DNA from: Klebsiella spallanzanii
GTDB taxonomy: Bacteria > Pseudomonadota > Gammaproteobacteria > Enterobacterales > Enterobacteriaceae
Reading direction: 5' to 3'
Length of the DNA: 64,000 bases
Assembly: GCF_902158555.1 (NCBI RefSeq)
Contig: NZ_CABGGS010000004.1
Location: forward strand, 62,001 to 126,000
Numbering within the stretch: position 1 is the first letter of the stretch; every line of letters starts with the position of its first letter. A program made the translations under genes and the position numbers. Below, in pieces: positions 1 through 10,982 of the stretch. The notes under the pieces are model-generated. The model saw only the letters and a program-made list of their open reading frames with translations, was not told where the DNA came from and did not search any database.

Positions 1-687
1 GCGCTGGCTTCTTTAGAAAATGGCCGTATGACGCTGCAAAAAAATAGTGCAGAGAACAAGGAAAACATTCGCATCGCGTTTATTTATACGATGGGCGAGT
101 ATGTTGTTCCGCAGTTAATTAATAAATATTCGCTTTCACCTTCTCGTCACAATGTGACGTTTTCCTTTACTCAGGGTACCTCGCTAACGTTGTTGCAGGA
201 ACTTAAGGCTGGAAAAACTGATTTGGCTATTTGTTCCTATATTGCAGACGAGCCGGACATTGATTTTATTCCTATTATCCAGCAAGAGCTGGTGGTGGTG
301 ACGGCAAAAGATCATCCTCTGGCCAGACTTTATGAAAATGAAGTCGATCTTGTAGAGACGATTCACTATCCCTATATCTATTTTTCAGAAAACAGCGGTC
401 TGCGCCCTTTTATTGATAACGTGTTTATGCAGCAAAAGCTGGTTCCGGATATTGCCTGCTACGTTGATGAGGATACGGCGATGGCGGGGCTGGTCAGTAT
501 TGATTATGGTATTGCGATTATGCCGCGAATTTCCGCGCTCTCGTATTACAACGTGCATATCCTGACGATTAAAAACGCAATTCCTCCACGCTATATCTAT
601 CTGGCGACAATGAAAGAACGGGTACTTTCTCCTGCTATTCAGTCATTTAAAGACGTCATTATTAATGACAGTCAAAAAATCAGTTAG
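1..687 (+). CDS. LysR-family transcriptional regulator, 3' part (5' end outside window)
   Basis: The frame is open from base 1 to the TAG at 685-687, so 228 codons are visible and the N-terminal helix-turn-helix lies upstream of the window. What is visible is the effector-binding domain of a LysR regulator, starting in the linker and running through both lobes. Features seen are an entry strand with RIAFIYTMGEYVVPQLI, a TQGTS-type effector loop, LKAGKTDLAICS and the LVSIDYGIAIMP segment near the hinge. The style resembles GltC/CynR-like members. It converges on the reductase-ydiB-MFS-aroD operon and is separated from it by a shared hairpin, so it is a plausible but unproven regulator of that operon. 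Its inducer cannot be read from the sequence; a cyclic polyol acid such as shikimate or quinate is only an inference from the neighbours. Confidence 0.85.
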   Translation, partial: ALASLENGRMTLQKNSAENKENIRIAFIYTMGEYVVPQLINKYSLSPSRHNVTFSFTQGTSLTLLQELKAGKTDLAICSYIADEPDIDFIPIIQQELVVVTAKDHPLARLYENEVDLVETIHYPYIYFSENSGLRPFIDNVFMQQKLVPDIACYVDEDTAMAGLVSIDYGIAIMPRISALSYYNVHILTIKNAIPPRYIYLATMKERVLSPAIQSFKDVIINDSQKIS

Positions 688-696
688 TAAGCAAGA

Positions 697-719
697 TGCC
701 CGGAGGAAACCTCCGGGCA
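697..719. terminator. Bidirectional hairpin between lysR and aroD-like gene
   Basis: A perfect 10-bp inverted repeat, tgcccggagg / cctccgggca, with a 3-nt loop lies between the two convergent stop codons. It is followed on the plus strand by ctgtttt, and on the minus strand by a weaker T-containing stretch. It most likely ends both transcripts. Confidence 0.75.
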
Positions 720-727
720 CTGTTTTA

Positions 728-1483
728 TCAGGAAAGAATATCCATCAACTCACGCAACTGGGTAATGGCGATTTGCCCTGGCGCGGAGGCCTGACCTACG
801 GTACCGAAGGTCATTGCTGAACCAAACAGACGGCCGGTTACCCGGCTAACGCCGCCGGATTTACCCATCGACATAGTAATTAATGGGCGAGTGGCATATT
901 TTTCTTTCATCGTCAGGGTTGCTGAAAGCAGAGTCAGTACATCCTGCGGCGACTGCGGCATAACCGCGATCTTCGGCAGGTCAGCACCCAGATCCTGCAT
1001 GCGGCGTAGACGATAGATGATATCTTCCTGAGCCGGGGTTTTATGGAAATCATGATTGCTCATGATGACTTTTACGCCAGCAGCATGGGCGTCGCTCACC
1101 AGCGAGCGAATTTGCGCTTCGTCGTTGAACAACTCGATATCAATCACGTCGGTCAGACCGCTAACGGCCGCCTGGCGATTTAGTTCAAAATAGGCTTCAT
1201 CGCTGATTTCCGTTTCGCCACCCTCTTTTTTACTACGGAAGGTGAACAGCAGCGGAACATCTTTCAGCTGCTGGCGAATTTCAGCCAGCGCCAGCAGAAC
1301 CTGCTCAATCTCTCTAACCTGCGTGAAGTGATCGACGCGCCACTCGATAATGTCGGCTCCGGCGGTAGCCAGCGCGCGAGCGTTGGTCTGCAGTTCGGCA
1401 AGCGTTTTACCGATCAGCGGCACACAAATTAAGGTTTCCCCTTCCTGGAAGGTGATGTTTTTTACTGTTACTGCTTTAGTCAT
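728..1483 (-). CDS. aroD: Type I 3-dehydroquinate dehydratase
   Basis: Class I (Schiff-base) dehydroquinase, which interconverts 3-dehydroquinate and 3-dehydroshikimate in the cytosol. The Schiff-base lysine is in ADLPKIAVMPQ and the catalytic histidine in MSNHDFHKTP. EWRVDH, FTFRSKKEGG and the C-terminal SAPGQI motif are also present. I start at the ATG at 1483, which gives 251 aa, close to the 252 aa of E. coli AroD. In-frame ATGs at 1495 and 1510 would add 4 or 9 residues, and no start has a strong ribosome site. It is the last gene of a tight operon after a YdiN-type transporter, as in the ydiN-ydiB-aroD arrangement of E. coli. It could be the housekeeping aroD or a catabolic paralogue; the operon context favours a role in quinate/shikimate use. 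Confidence 0.9.
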   Translation of the reverse strand: MTKAVTVKNITFQEGETLICVPLIGKTLAELQTNARALATAGADIIEWRVDHFTQVREIEQVLLALAEIRQQLKDVPLLFTFRSKKEGGETEISDEAYFELNRQAAVSGLTDVIDIELFNDEAQIRSLVSDAHAAGVKVIMSNHDFHKTPAQEDIIYRLRRMQDLGADLPKIAVMPQSPQDVLTLLSATLTMKEKYATRPLITMSMGKSGGVSRVTGRLFGSAMTFGTVGQASAPGQIAITQLRELMDILS

Positions 1484-1516
1484 GTTGGTATCCATTATTC
1501 TTTTTGTCATTGACCA

Positions 1517-2731
1517 TCAGGCGGTTGCTGCAACATGAGATGTTTTTGCAGCGGCGCGAACCTGAAACTGACGATAACCGATGTACAGAGCGATCACAAA
1601 GCCGACGATAGCGATCAGAAGATCGAACCACATAATGCTGGCGATACCAATCTTCGACAGTTTTGCCGTGATTAGCGGAATCGTAAAGCTGGCCAGACTC
1701 CCTGCGGTATAAAAGATCCCGGTGGCTCTGCCTTTCCCGTTAGGGAAGCTCATTGCCATAATGGTCGCACCTATCTGCAGTACGCCGCCAGCGGCGGCAA
1801 AGCCGATGATAAAGGCGAAGCCGGTAACCACCATTGGCGTAGGGAACAGGCAGACTATCAGCAGTGAAATCATCGACAGGAAGGTGTAGATGATCATGGC
1901 GACAGCTGAACTGAACACCTCTTTGACAAAGGCCGCGGTGACAAATACACAGGTCAGGGAACCCGCAGTATAGACGCTCAGCAGCTTAATCGCCGATTCA
2001 TGAGGGATCCCGGCAACGAACTCGCCGTATTGCGCTAACCATTGACTGACCAGATAGAAAGTCGCCATGCCGATATAGCCGTACAAAGTAAAGATGACCA
2101 TATCCAGTTTGCCGGAGTCCGCTTTCGGAGCAACGGCGGCAGCCGAAGATTTTTCTGCGGCTTCCTTTTTCGCCCGATGGTCCGGGAAAGGCATTTTTAT
2201 CAAATAGATGGCGCTTAAAACCATTAATACTGCGGCAATGATAAACGACCAGCCATACCACATATTCGCCCATATCAGCGCACCGATAATGAACGGCAGC
2301 AGGAATTGTCCTGCAGAAACAAAGGCTTTGATCAACACGTTTGCACGACTGGCGGAGTTAGGGAAAGATTCCATCAGCGCCGGATAGGTACCGGAGTCGA
2401 GGAAGCTGTTCGCCAGTCCCGCCATAATGCCGCAGCAGTAGGCCAGATAGATGTTTTTCGTCAACAAAATGCCGAGGAAGAACACGATATAGCTGGCAAT
2501 CCCGAGATAGATAAAGGGCTTACGGCCAAAGCGATCGGACAGGAATCCCGTCACCAGCGTGGCAAGCTTACCAATCCCGAGCGACGAAATAACGATGGAG
2601 ACGCCAGCAGCATCGGTTCCCCATTGTTCCTGTAAATTCGCCATGTTGAGGGTAATTAACAATACCCCCATGCCGTGGATCAGATAGTTAAGATATAGCC
2701 CAGCTGCCGTTGGGACATATTGATTTTTCAT
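1517..2731 (-). CDS. MFS transporter of the YdiN/YdiM type, probable shikimate/quinate uptake
   Basis: A 404-aa major facilitator superfamily protein with about 12 predicted hydrophobic segments. The MFS signature after helix 2 is clear (GFLSDRFGRKP), and a long hydrophilic central loop separates the two halves. Segments such as YPALMESFP, SFGQ-like SAGQFLLPFI and IGFAAAGGVLQ match E. coli YdiN/YdiM closely from memory. I choose the ATG at 2731 because an AAGGA ribosome site lies 7 bases upstream of it; the ATG at 2740 would overlap that site. It sits between the ydiB-like and aroD-like genes with gaps of about 11 and up to 33 bases, so it is co-transcribed. The substrate is inferred from context only. 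It belongs in the inner membrane. Confidence 0.85.
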   Translation of the reverse strand: MKNQYVPTAAGLYLNYLIHGMGVLLITLNMANLQEQWGTDAAGVSIVISSLGIGKLATLVTGFLSDRFGRKPFIYLGIASYIVFFLGILLTKNIYLAYCCGIMAGLANSFLDSGTYPALMESFPNSASRANVLIKAFVSAGQFLLPFIIGALIWANMWYGWSFIIAAVLMVLSAIYLIKMPFPDHRAKKEAAEKSSAAAVAPKADSGKLDMVIFTLYGYIGMATFYLVSQWLAQYGEFVAGIPHESAIKLLSVYTAGSLTCVFVTAAFVKEVFSSAVAMIIYTFLSMISLLIVCLFPTPMVVTGFAFIIGFAAAGGVLQIGATIMAMSFPNGKGRATGIFYTAGSLASFTIPLITAKLSKIGIASIMWFDLLIAIVGFVIALYIGYRQFQVRAAAKTSHVAATA

Positions 2732-2742
2732 CGCGCCCATCC

Positions 2743-3606
2743 TTAGAACAGGATACTTTTGATGTGTTCAACCGGCATTTCTTTGCCTGTCCAGATTTCA
2801 AAAGCGCGCGCACCCTGCCAAAGCATCATCCCCAGACCGTTGATGGTGCGGCAGCCTTTTTTCTCAGCGACTTCCAGCAGATAGGTTTTGCGCGGGTTGT
2901 AAACCACGTCGGAAACGATCAGATCTGGGCGCAGGAAGCTGTCGTCAGGCAGCAGCATCTGGCCTTCAAACGGTTTCATGCCAACGCCGGTAGCATTAGT
3001 AAGAATCACGCTGCTGTCGATCTCGGCGCGCAGTTTGTCATGATCGTCCAGATCGAACAGGTGGATCGCGCAGTTGGTGTTGTTGCGGATCTTGGCGACG
3101 GTCTGTTCAGCATTGGCGAAGAATTTATCTTTACGGTTAAAGATGGAGATCTCTTTAACGCCATCCAGCGCTGCCTGTACGCACAGTGCGGTTGCTGCGC
3201 CGCCTGCGCCCAGAACGGTCATTTTCTTACCGATGATGTCGATGCCCGCTTCTTTGAGCGCGCGCATGTATCCGGTACCATCGGTGATGTGGCCGGTCAA
3301 CACGCCGTTGTCGTTCACCACGGTATTTACCGCGCCAACCAGCTCCGCTGCCGGAGAGAGTTTGTCCAGATACTGGCAAATCTCGGTTTTGTTCGGCATT
3401 GAGACGTTACAGCCGCGCAGTTTTAACGCACGAAAACCCTGTACGACATCTTTCAGCTCTTCATTACCGACTTCGAACGCCAGATAAACATAGTCCAGCC
3501 CCAGTTTGGCAAAGGCTTCGTTATGCATTGTCGGCGACATGCTGTGACGAATCGGGGTCGCAATCAGGCCAATCAGCTCAGTGTGTCCAGTAATACGTTC
3601 TGCCAT
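2743..3606 (-). CDS. ydiB: YdiB-type quinate/shikimate dehydrogenase
   Basis: A 287-aa member of the shikimate dehydrogenase family, closest to YdiB. YdiB oxidises or reduces both quinate/3-dehydroquinate and shikimate/3-dehydroshikimate with NAD or NADP. The N-terminal substrate domain has PIRHSMSP, the catalytic lysine in VSMPNK and NTVVND. The DGTG aspartate follows, then a Rossmann domain with LGAGGAATA. The FNRKDKFF segment after it resembles the YdiB cofactor loop rather than the NRT motif of biosynthetic AroE. The ATG at 3606 has GAGGA 8 bases upstream. It starts 10 bases after the flavin reductase stop. Its companion AroD-like and MFS genes indicate uptake and interconversion of hydroaromatic acids, not the biosynthetic step. 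Confidence 0.9.
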   Translation of the reverse strand: MAERITGHTELIGLIATPIRHSMSPTMHNEAFAKLGLDYVYLAFEVGNEELKDVVQGFRALKLRGCNVSMPNKTEICQYLDKLSPAAELVGAVNTVVNDNGVLTGHITDGTGYMRALKEAGIDIIGKKMTVLGAGGAATALCVQAALDGVKEISIFNRKDKFFANAEQTVAKIRNNTNCAIHLFDLDDHDKLRAEIDSSVILTNATGVGMKPFEGQMLLPDDSFLRPDLIVSDVVYNPRKTYLLEVAEKKGCRTINGLGMMLWQGARAFEIWTGKEMPVEHIKSILF

Positions 3607-3616
3607 GATAAAATCC

Positions 3617-5650
3617 TCAATATGTTAGAAATGGAATTTGTGTTGATTCGCGGCTGCCCAGAGCACCCATATCTTCGAGGGTGTCCAGCACGTTGCGCCC
3701 TTCGCGCACGCCATCAATGATTCGCCGGGCCATCAGGCTGTCGCCGATGTTCATTATTTTTACGTTATTGGCTCTGGCCCATTGCTCAATCTCATTGAGA
3801 CCGGTGGTGTTGGCGCGCATTCCCAGGCAGACGAAGCCGTAATCAAAAGGAATGTCGAAGGTGCCATCTGCGTTTTTAACGGTGAAATGGGTTGGGGTGA
3901 CGGCAACCAGCTGCGTGCGCATGTGCTGTTCCACGTGATGTTCATCAAGCATGGTCAACATGGCGTTTTTAGTAATGATGTCCAGGTCGCGACCTGGCGC
4001 ATCCTGCATCTCGATCAGTACGGCGCTGGCGCCGCGTGCGGAGAAGTATTCAATCATGTCCAGACCAACGGCACCTGCGCCGACAACGGCGATGCGTTTA
4101 CCCGTTGCATCGGCAAACTGGTCCAGATGATGAATCATATTGGTAATCGAGAAGACGCTGCCGCCTTCGACATCAATGTTCTCGCGTAGTCCTTCAATCG
4201 GCGGCAGCAGGGGAACCGAACCGGTTGCGTTAACGATTAAATCGGGATGCAGAGCGGATACGGATTCGACGGTGGCGCGCTTGCCAACCTGCAGCATCAG
4301 ATTATCGAGAGAGGCGATACGGTTTTTCATAAACTGCGGGAAGTCAGCAATACGCTTTTTCTCCGGCAGCAGCGAGATCTCGCTGGCCAGTCCGCCGATG
4401 CTATGTTTTTCTTCCAGCAGCCAGGTATGGCAGCCGACTTCAGCCGCGGTGCAGGCTGCTTCCATTCCCGCAGTTCCTGCGCCGATGACGACAACGTTGG
4501 TATCGCGATTAACGCGCTGCTGTTTGTAAGCGTCGCCGTGGATGATATCCGGGTTGATCGAGCAGCGCAGAGGACGAGAGCGGGCGATACGATGGTCCGC
4601 GCAGCCAATATTGCAGGAGATGCATTTACGCATCAGGCGTTCGTTACCGCTCTGGACTTTTTGTACCCACTCCGGCTCGGCAATAAGCCCGCGGCCAATG
4701 GCAATCAGGTCGGCATCGCCGCTGGCGATAATGTCTTCAGCAACTTTTGGCGAACGAATGTTGCCGGCGATAACCGTTGGTTTGTTGAATTTGTCGCGTA
4801 CTGCGCGGGAGAGGTAACGCTTCCAGCCATCTTCCAGAGACATCTGGTCAATCTGGAAATTCAGGTTGTCGTTTTGCGCGGCGGAAACGTTGATAATATC
4901 GACTTTATCCTGGCACAGTTCGAGGATACGCAGAGAATCTTCAAGCGTATTTCCGCCCTTCAGGAAGTCATCGGCGCTAATACGCAGGCTGATCGGGAAA
5001 CGTGGGCCAACGCAGGCGCGTACCTTATCAACGATTAAGGTTAATATTCTGGCGCGATTCTCTATGCTGCCGCCAAATTCATCGGTGCGTTTATTAAACA
5101 GCGGCGATAAAAACTGGCTAATTAAATAAGAGTGACCCGCATGAATTTCTACGCAATCAAATCCGGCGCGACGTACGCGTTCCGCTGCGTCGCCAAATTT
5201 ATCGACGGCATGATAAATTTCGTCGTGCGTCATCGGGCGCGGAATATTTCCGTTCTTTTTGGACGGCGTGCTTGAAGAAGAAAGCGGCATTTCACCATTC
5301 AGGCGATATGCATAAGCCGAAGCGCCAGCATGGTTTAATTGGATGCTGACGCAGGCACCATGTTTATGTAAGGTCTCGGTTAATTTGAACAGGCGCGGAA
5401 TATATTGATCGTTATCGATGCGTAGCTGCGTTGTACCGTTAGAGGCGAAGGGAAAATCGATGCAAATATTCTCGATAGTGATGAGTCCCGTGCCGCCGCG
5501 CGCGCGTAACTCATAGTATTCAATCTGTTCCTGAGTGACTTCACCGTTCAGGCTTGCCAGGTTGGTACCCATTGGCGGCATGATGATACGGTTTTTTATT
5601 GTCATCCCGTTAATGGTCATCGGGGAAAAAAGATGGGGGTAGTGGCTCAT
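3617..5650 (-). CDS. Old-Yellow-Enzyme-type FMN/[4Fe-4S]/FAD ene-reductase
   Basis: A 677-aa multidomain flavoenzyme of the 2,4-dienoyl-CoA reductase / bile-acid BaiCD-BaiH / enoate reductase group. Residues 1 to about 335 form the FMN-binding TIM barrel, with PPMGTN, QLNHAG, EIHAGHSYLISQFLSP and NKRTDEFGGS. An Fe-S cluster motif follows with Cys343, Cys346, Cys350 and Cys363. The C-terminal half has an FAD fold (VIGAGTAGMEAA, about 388-399) and an NAD(P) fold (VVGAGAVGLDM, about 522-532). Such enzymes reduce activated C=C bonds with NAD(P)H. It is the first gene of the operon, with a GGAGAG ribosome site before the ATG at 5650. 3-Dehydroshikimate, made by the two neighbouring enzymes, is an enone and is therefore a plausible substrate, but this is inference. 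The barrel motifs fit enoate/bile-acid-type enzymes better than FadH. Confidence 0.85.
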   Translation of the reverse strand: MSHYPHLFSPMTINGMTIKNRIIMPPMGTNLASLNGEVTQEQIEYYELRARGGTGLITIENICIDFPFASNGTTQLRIDNDQYIPRLFKLTETLHKHGACVSIQLNHAGASAYAYRLNGEMPLSSSSTPSKKNGNIPRPMTHDEIYHAVDKFGDAAERVRRAGFDCVEIHAGHSYLISQFLSPLFNKRTDEFGGSIENRARILTLIVDKVRACVGPRFPISLRISADDFLKGGNTLEDSLRILELCQDKVDIINVSAAQNDNLNFQIDQMSLEDGWKRYLSRAVRDKFNKPTVIAGNIRSPKVAEDIIASGDADLIAIGRGLIAEPEWVQKVQSGNERLMRKCISCNIGCADHRIARSRPLRCSINPDIIHGDAYKQQRVNRDTNVVVIGAGTAGMEAACTAAEVGCHTWLLEEKHSIGGLASEISLLPEKKRIADFPQFMKNRIASLDNLMLQVGKRATVESVSALHPDLIVNATGSVPLLPPIEGLRENIDVEGGSVFSITNMIHHLDQFADATGKRIAVVGAGAVGLDMIEYFSARGASAVLIEMQDAPGRDLDIITKNAMLTMLDEHHVEQHMRTQLVAVTPTHFTVKNADGTFDIPFDYGFVCLGMRANTTGLNEIEQWARANNVKIMNIGDSLMARRIIDGVREGRNVLDTLEDMGALGSRESTQIPFLTY

Positions 5651-6054
5651 ATGCTCTCTCCACTGGATGCCTGATGGCCGCTATACGGCGATCCTGGCCT
5701 GTCCAAAGTTAATATTTCTCTGTGGGGAAAGATAACGAGGCGCCAAATGGAAAAATAATGCTTTTTTTTGCGTGGAGCTATAGGGGGATTCTATGGAATT
5801 AACATTTAATTCACATATTCATGTTTTTGTTTTAAATATTTCAATCGATTTTTTACTTGTACTTGTGGATTGACACAAAAAAAGTGTGGGAATGATTGAA
5901 TAGATGCCCAATTGATAATGATTTATTTTTATAACTTAAAATATTTCTATCTATCATACGGACTAATATTGATATATGTGCGCCAGATCTCATTTTCAAT
6001 AGTGGAAAAAAAGCCCGAACCGAAGTCCGGGCTGAGATATTCATTGCCGGCGTC
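5651..6054. promoter_or_regulatory. AT-rich regulatory gap upstream of the reductase operon
   Basis: About 400 bases with no convincing gene separate the reductase operon from the end of the leu operon. The stretch is strongly AT-rich. It must hold the promoter of the reductase-ydiB-MFS-aroD operon, reading to the left, and it contains the leu terminator at 6006-6033. A perfect inverted repeat, TTGTG-N6-CACAA, lies at 5863-5878, about 215 bases upstream of the reductase ATG, and may be an operator. A 63-codon open frame on the minus strand here has no family resemblance and no ribosome site, and I do not accept it. Confidence 0.5.
6006..6033 (-). terminator. leu operon terminator
   Basis: Read on the minus strand, a 9-bp stem (AGCCCGGAC / GTTCGGGCT, one G-U pair) with a UUCG tetraloop is followed directly by a run of six or more T. 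It lies 22 bases past the leuD stop, a typical intrinsic terminator. Confidence 0.9.
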
Positions 6055-6660
6055 TTAATTCATAAAGGCCGGTTGCTTGTTTTCATAGGCTGAGATGGCA
6101 TCTTCATGCTGCAGAGTCAGGCCGATGCTGTCCAGGCCATTAAGCATGCAGTGACGGCGGAAAGCGTCAATTTTAAAGCTCCAGGATTTATCACCTGCTT
6201 TAACGACTTCAGCTTCCAGATCGACCTCAAACTTAATACCTGGCTGAGACTGAACCAGCTTAAACAGCTCATCAACCTGTTCTTCGCTCAGCGTAACCGG
6301 CAGCAGCTGGTTATTAAAGCTGTTGCCGTAGAAGATATCCGCAAAGCTGGGTGCGATAACGACTTTAAAACCGTAATCGGTCAATGCCCACGGCGCGTGC
6401 TCGCGCGAAGAGCCGCAGCCGAAGTTTTCACGTGCCAGCAGGATAGACGCGCCTTTGTACTCAGGGAAGTTCAGCACAAATTCCGGATTAGGCTGTTCGC
6501 CTTTGTCATCCAGGAAGCGCCAGTCGTTAAACAGATGTACGCCAAAGCCAGTACGCGTCACTTTCTGCAGAAACTGCTTTGGAATGATTGCATCGGTGTC
6601 GACGTTCGCGGCATCCAGCGGAACCACCAGGCCGGTATGTTGGGTAAATTTCTCTGCCAT
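6055..6660 (-). CDS. leuD: 3-isopropylmalate dehydratase small subunit
   Basis: The 201-aa small subunit of isopropylmalate isomerase. With LeuC it converts 2-isopropylmalate to 3-isopropylmalate in leucine synthesis. Recognisable segments are [11 protein letters not shown], the swivel-domain signature [15 protein letters not shown] and [16 protein letters not shown]. Its length equals that of the E. coli protein. It is the last gene of leuLABCD, 10 bases after the leuC stop, and is followed by a strong terminator. Expression follows the attenuator upstream of leuA. Confidence 0.97.
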   Translation of the reverse strand: MAEKFTQHTGLVVPLDAANVDTDAIIPKQFLQKVTRTGFGVHLFNDWRFLDDKGEQPNPEFVLNFPEYKGASILLARENFGCGSSREHAPWALTDYGFKVVIAPSFADIFYGNSFNNQLLPVTLSEEQVDELFKLVQSQPGIKFEVDLEAEVVKAGDKSWSFKIDAFRRHCMLNGLDSIGLTLQHEDAISAYENKQPAFMN

Positions 6661-6670
6661 GATGGTTTCC

Positions 6671-8071
6671 TTATTTCAAGCTACGGATATCGGCGAAATG
6701 GCCGGTCACGGCTGCCGCAGCGGCCATTGCCGGGCTGACCAGATGGGTGCGTCCGCCGCGGCCCTGGCGGCCTTCAAAGTTACGGTTGCTGGTGGATGCA
6801 CAGCGTTCGCCCGGGTTCAGACGGTCGTTGTTCATCGCCAGACACATAGAGCAGCCTGGCAGACGCCATTCAAAACCGGCTTCAATAAAGATTTTATCCA
6901 GACCTTCTGCTTCAGCTTGCGCTTTTACCGGACCAGAGCCTGGCACAACCAGCGCCTGAACGCCCGGCGCCACTTTGCGGCCTTTAGCGATCTCAGCGGC
7001 AGCGCGTAAGTCTTCGATACGCGAGTTGGTGCAGGAACCGATAAAGACTTTATCGATTGCGACTTCGGTTAACGGCACGCCAGATTTCAGGCCCATATAG
7101 GCCAGCGCTTTTTCCGCGCTCGCACGCTCTACCGGATCGGTGAAGGATGCCGGGTCCGGGATGATGTCGGTGACGGAGATAACCTGGCCTGGGTTCGTTC
7201 CCCAGGTGACCTGCGGGGCAATATCTTCCGCCTGCAGGGTGACAACGCTATCAAAAGTTGCGCCATCATCGGTGGTCAAGGTTTTCCAGTATGCGACCGC
7301 ATCGTCAAAATCCTGGCCTTTTGGTGCATGCAGACGACCCTTCACGTAATTAAAGGTGGTCTCATCTGGCGCCACCAGGCCCGCTTTCGCGCCCAGCTCG
7401 ATAGCCATATTGCACAGGGTCATACGACCTTCCATGCTCAGATCGCGGATTGCCTGACCACAGAACTCAACGACGTGACCGGTACCGCCAGCACTACCGG
7501 TTTTGCCGATGATCGCCAGCACGATGTCTTTGGCGGTAATGCCCGGAGCCGCTTTGCCTTTGACTTCAATCTTCATGGTTTTGGCGCGTCCCTGCTTCAG
7601 GGTCTGGGTCGCCAGTACGTGTTCGACTTCAGAGGTACCAATACCGAAAGCCAGCGCGCCGAATGCGCCGTGAGTCGCGGTATGCGAGTCGCCGCAGACG
7701 ATAGTCATACCTGGCAGGGTAACGCCCTGTTCCGGTCCCATTACGTGGACGATGCCCTGGTAAGGGTGGTTCAGGTCATACAGTTCAACGCCAAACTCTT
7801 TGCAGTTTTTGATCAATTCCTGCATCTGGATGCGCGCCATTTCGCCGGACGCATTAATGTCTTTCGTTTGCGTCGACACGTTGTGGTCCATGGTGGCGAA
7901 GGTTTTACCCGGCTGGCGCACCGGGCGTTTATGGGCACGCAGGCCGTCAAATGCCTGCGGCGAGGTGACTTCGTGCACCAGGTGGCGGTCGATGTACAGC
8001 AGCGGGGTTTCATTTTGTGCTTCATAAACCACATGAGCATCAAACAATTTTTCGTATAACGTCTTCGCCAT
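6671..8071 (-). CDS. leuC: 3-isopropylmalate dehydratase large subunit
   Basis: The 466-aa aconitase-superfamily large subunit that carries the [4Fe-4S] cluster of isopropylmalate isomerase. The cluster cysteines are in IGSCTNSR and in [10 protein letters not shown]. Other aconitase signatures present are [20 protein letters not shown] and the C-terminal [12 protein letters not shown]. It is full length and sits between leuB (2-base gap) and leuD, so it is translated from the same mRNA. Confidence 0.97.
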   Translation of the reverse strand: MAKTLYEKLFDAHVVYEAQNETPLLYIDRHLVHEVTSPQAFDGLRAHKRPVRQPGKTFATMDHNVSTQTKDINASGEMARIQMQELIKNCKEFGVELYDLNHPYQGIVHVMGPEQGVTLPGMTIVCGDSHTATHGAFGALAFGIGTSEVEHVLATQTLKQGRAKTMKIEVKGKAAPGITAKDIVLAIIGKTGSAGGTGHVVEFCGQAIRDLSMEGRMTLCNMAIELGAKAGLVAPDETTFNYVKGRLHAPKGQDFDDAVAYWKTLTTDDGATFDSVVTLQAEDIAPQVTWGTNPGQVISVTDIIPDPASFTDPVERASAEKALAYMGLKSGVPLTEVAIDKVFIGSCTNSRIEDLRAAAEIAKGRKVAPGVQALVVPGSGPVKAQAEAEGLDKIFIEAGFEWRLPGCSMCLAMNNDRLNPGERCASTSNRNFEGRQGRGGRTHLVSPAMAAAAAVTGHFADIRSLK

Positions 8072-8073
8072 GA

Positions 8074-10736
<2,663 letters not shown>

Positions 10737-10781
10737 GGTTTAGATCCTTGGTCTGTGTCCTGGCGCCTTGCTAGCGAGCAT

Positions 10782-10810
10782 AAAAAAACCCGCGCATTGG
10801 CGCGGGTTTT
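10782..10810 (-). terminator. leu attenuator (terminator hairpin)
   Basis: On the minus strand a 9-bp GC-rich stem (AACCCGCGC / GCGCGGGTT) with a 4-nt loop runs into a T stretch between leuL and leuA. This is the intrinsic terminator of the leu attenuator. Its use depends on ribosome stalling at the leucine codons of leuL. Confidence 0.9.
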
Positions 10811-10831
10811 ATAGTCTTGCTGGAAGATGAC

Positions 10832-10918
10832 TTAATGATGAATGTCGCCCAACAGCCTACCGCGCAAAATGGATGCGTTTAGTAGTAGTAGGCTGAGAAA
10901 GCGAATGCTGCGAATCAT
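10832..10918 (-). CDS. leuL: leu operon leader peptide
   Basis: A 28-codon leader that is too short for ordinary ORF calling. I read it as beginning MIRSIRFLSLLLLNASILRG and ending GDIHH. It contains four consecutive leucine codons, all the rare CTA, at codons 10-13, plus further leucines. Length and layout match E. coli LeuL (also 28 aa, with four CTA codons). When charged tRNA-Leu is scarce the ribosome stalls at these codons and the downstream terminator at 10782-10810 cannot form, so leuABCD is transcribed. Confidence 0.92.
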   Translation of the reverse strand: MIRSIRFLSLLLLNASILRGRLLGDIHH

Positions 10919-10953
10919 TACGTCATGCTCCAGATGAAATCGTTATGCTTTTA

Positions 10954-10982
10954 GAGTTACTGGATATGGGTTTTGATGTCAA
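10954..10982 (-). promoter_or_regulatory. leu operon promoter
   Basis: On the minus strand a consensus -35 box TTGACA (10977-10982) is followed after 17 bases by TAACTC (10954-10959) as the best -10 match. It lies about 36 bases upstream of the leuL ATG, as in other enteric leu promoters, which have a similarly poor -10. The assignment of the -10 box is by spacing only. Confidence 0.7.

Noticed and set aside
5863-5878. CRP site reading of TTGTG-N6-CACAA
   Set aside because: CRP needs TGTGA-N6-TCACA; here TGTG and CACA are separated by six rather than eight bases, so the geometry is wrong.
5914-5932. Possible Fur box (GATAATGAT half) in the gap before the reductase operon
   Set aside because: Only the first nine bases match; the second half of the 19-base consensus is missing, and such half-sites are expected by chance in AT-rich DNA.
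5853-6044. 63-codon open frame on the minus strand in the gap before the reductase operon
   Set aside because: AT-rich sequence with no ribosome site, and it includes the leu terminator hairpin region; no similarity to known proteins.
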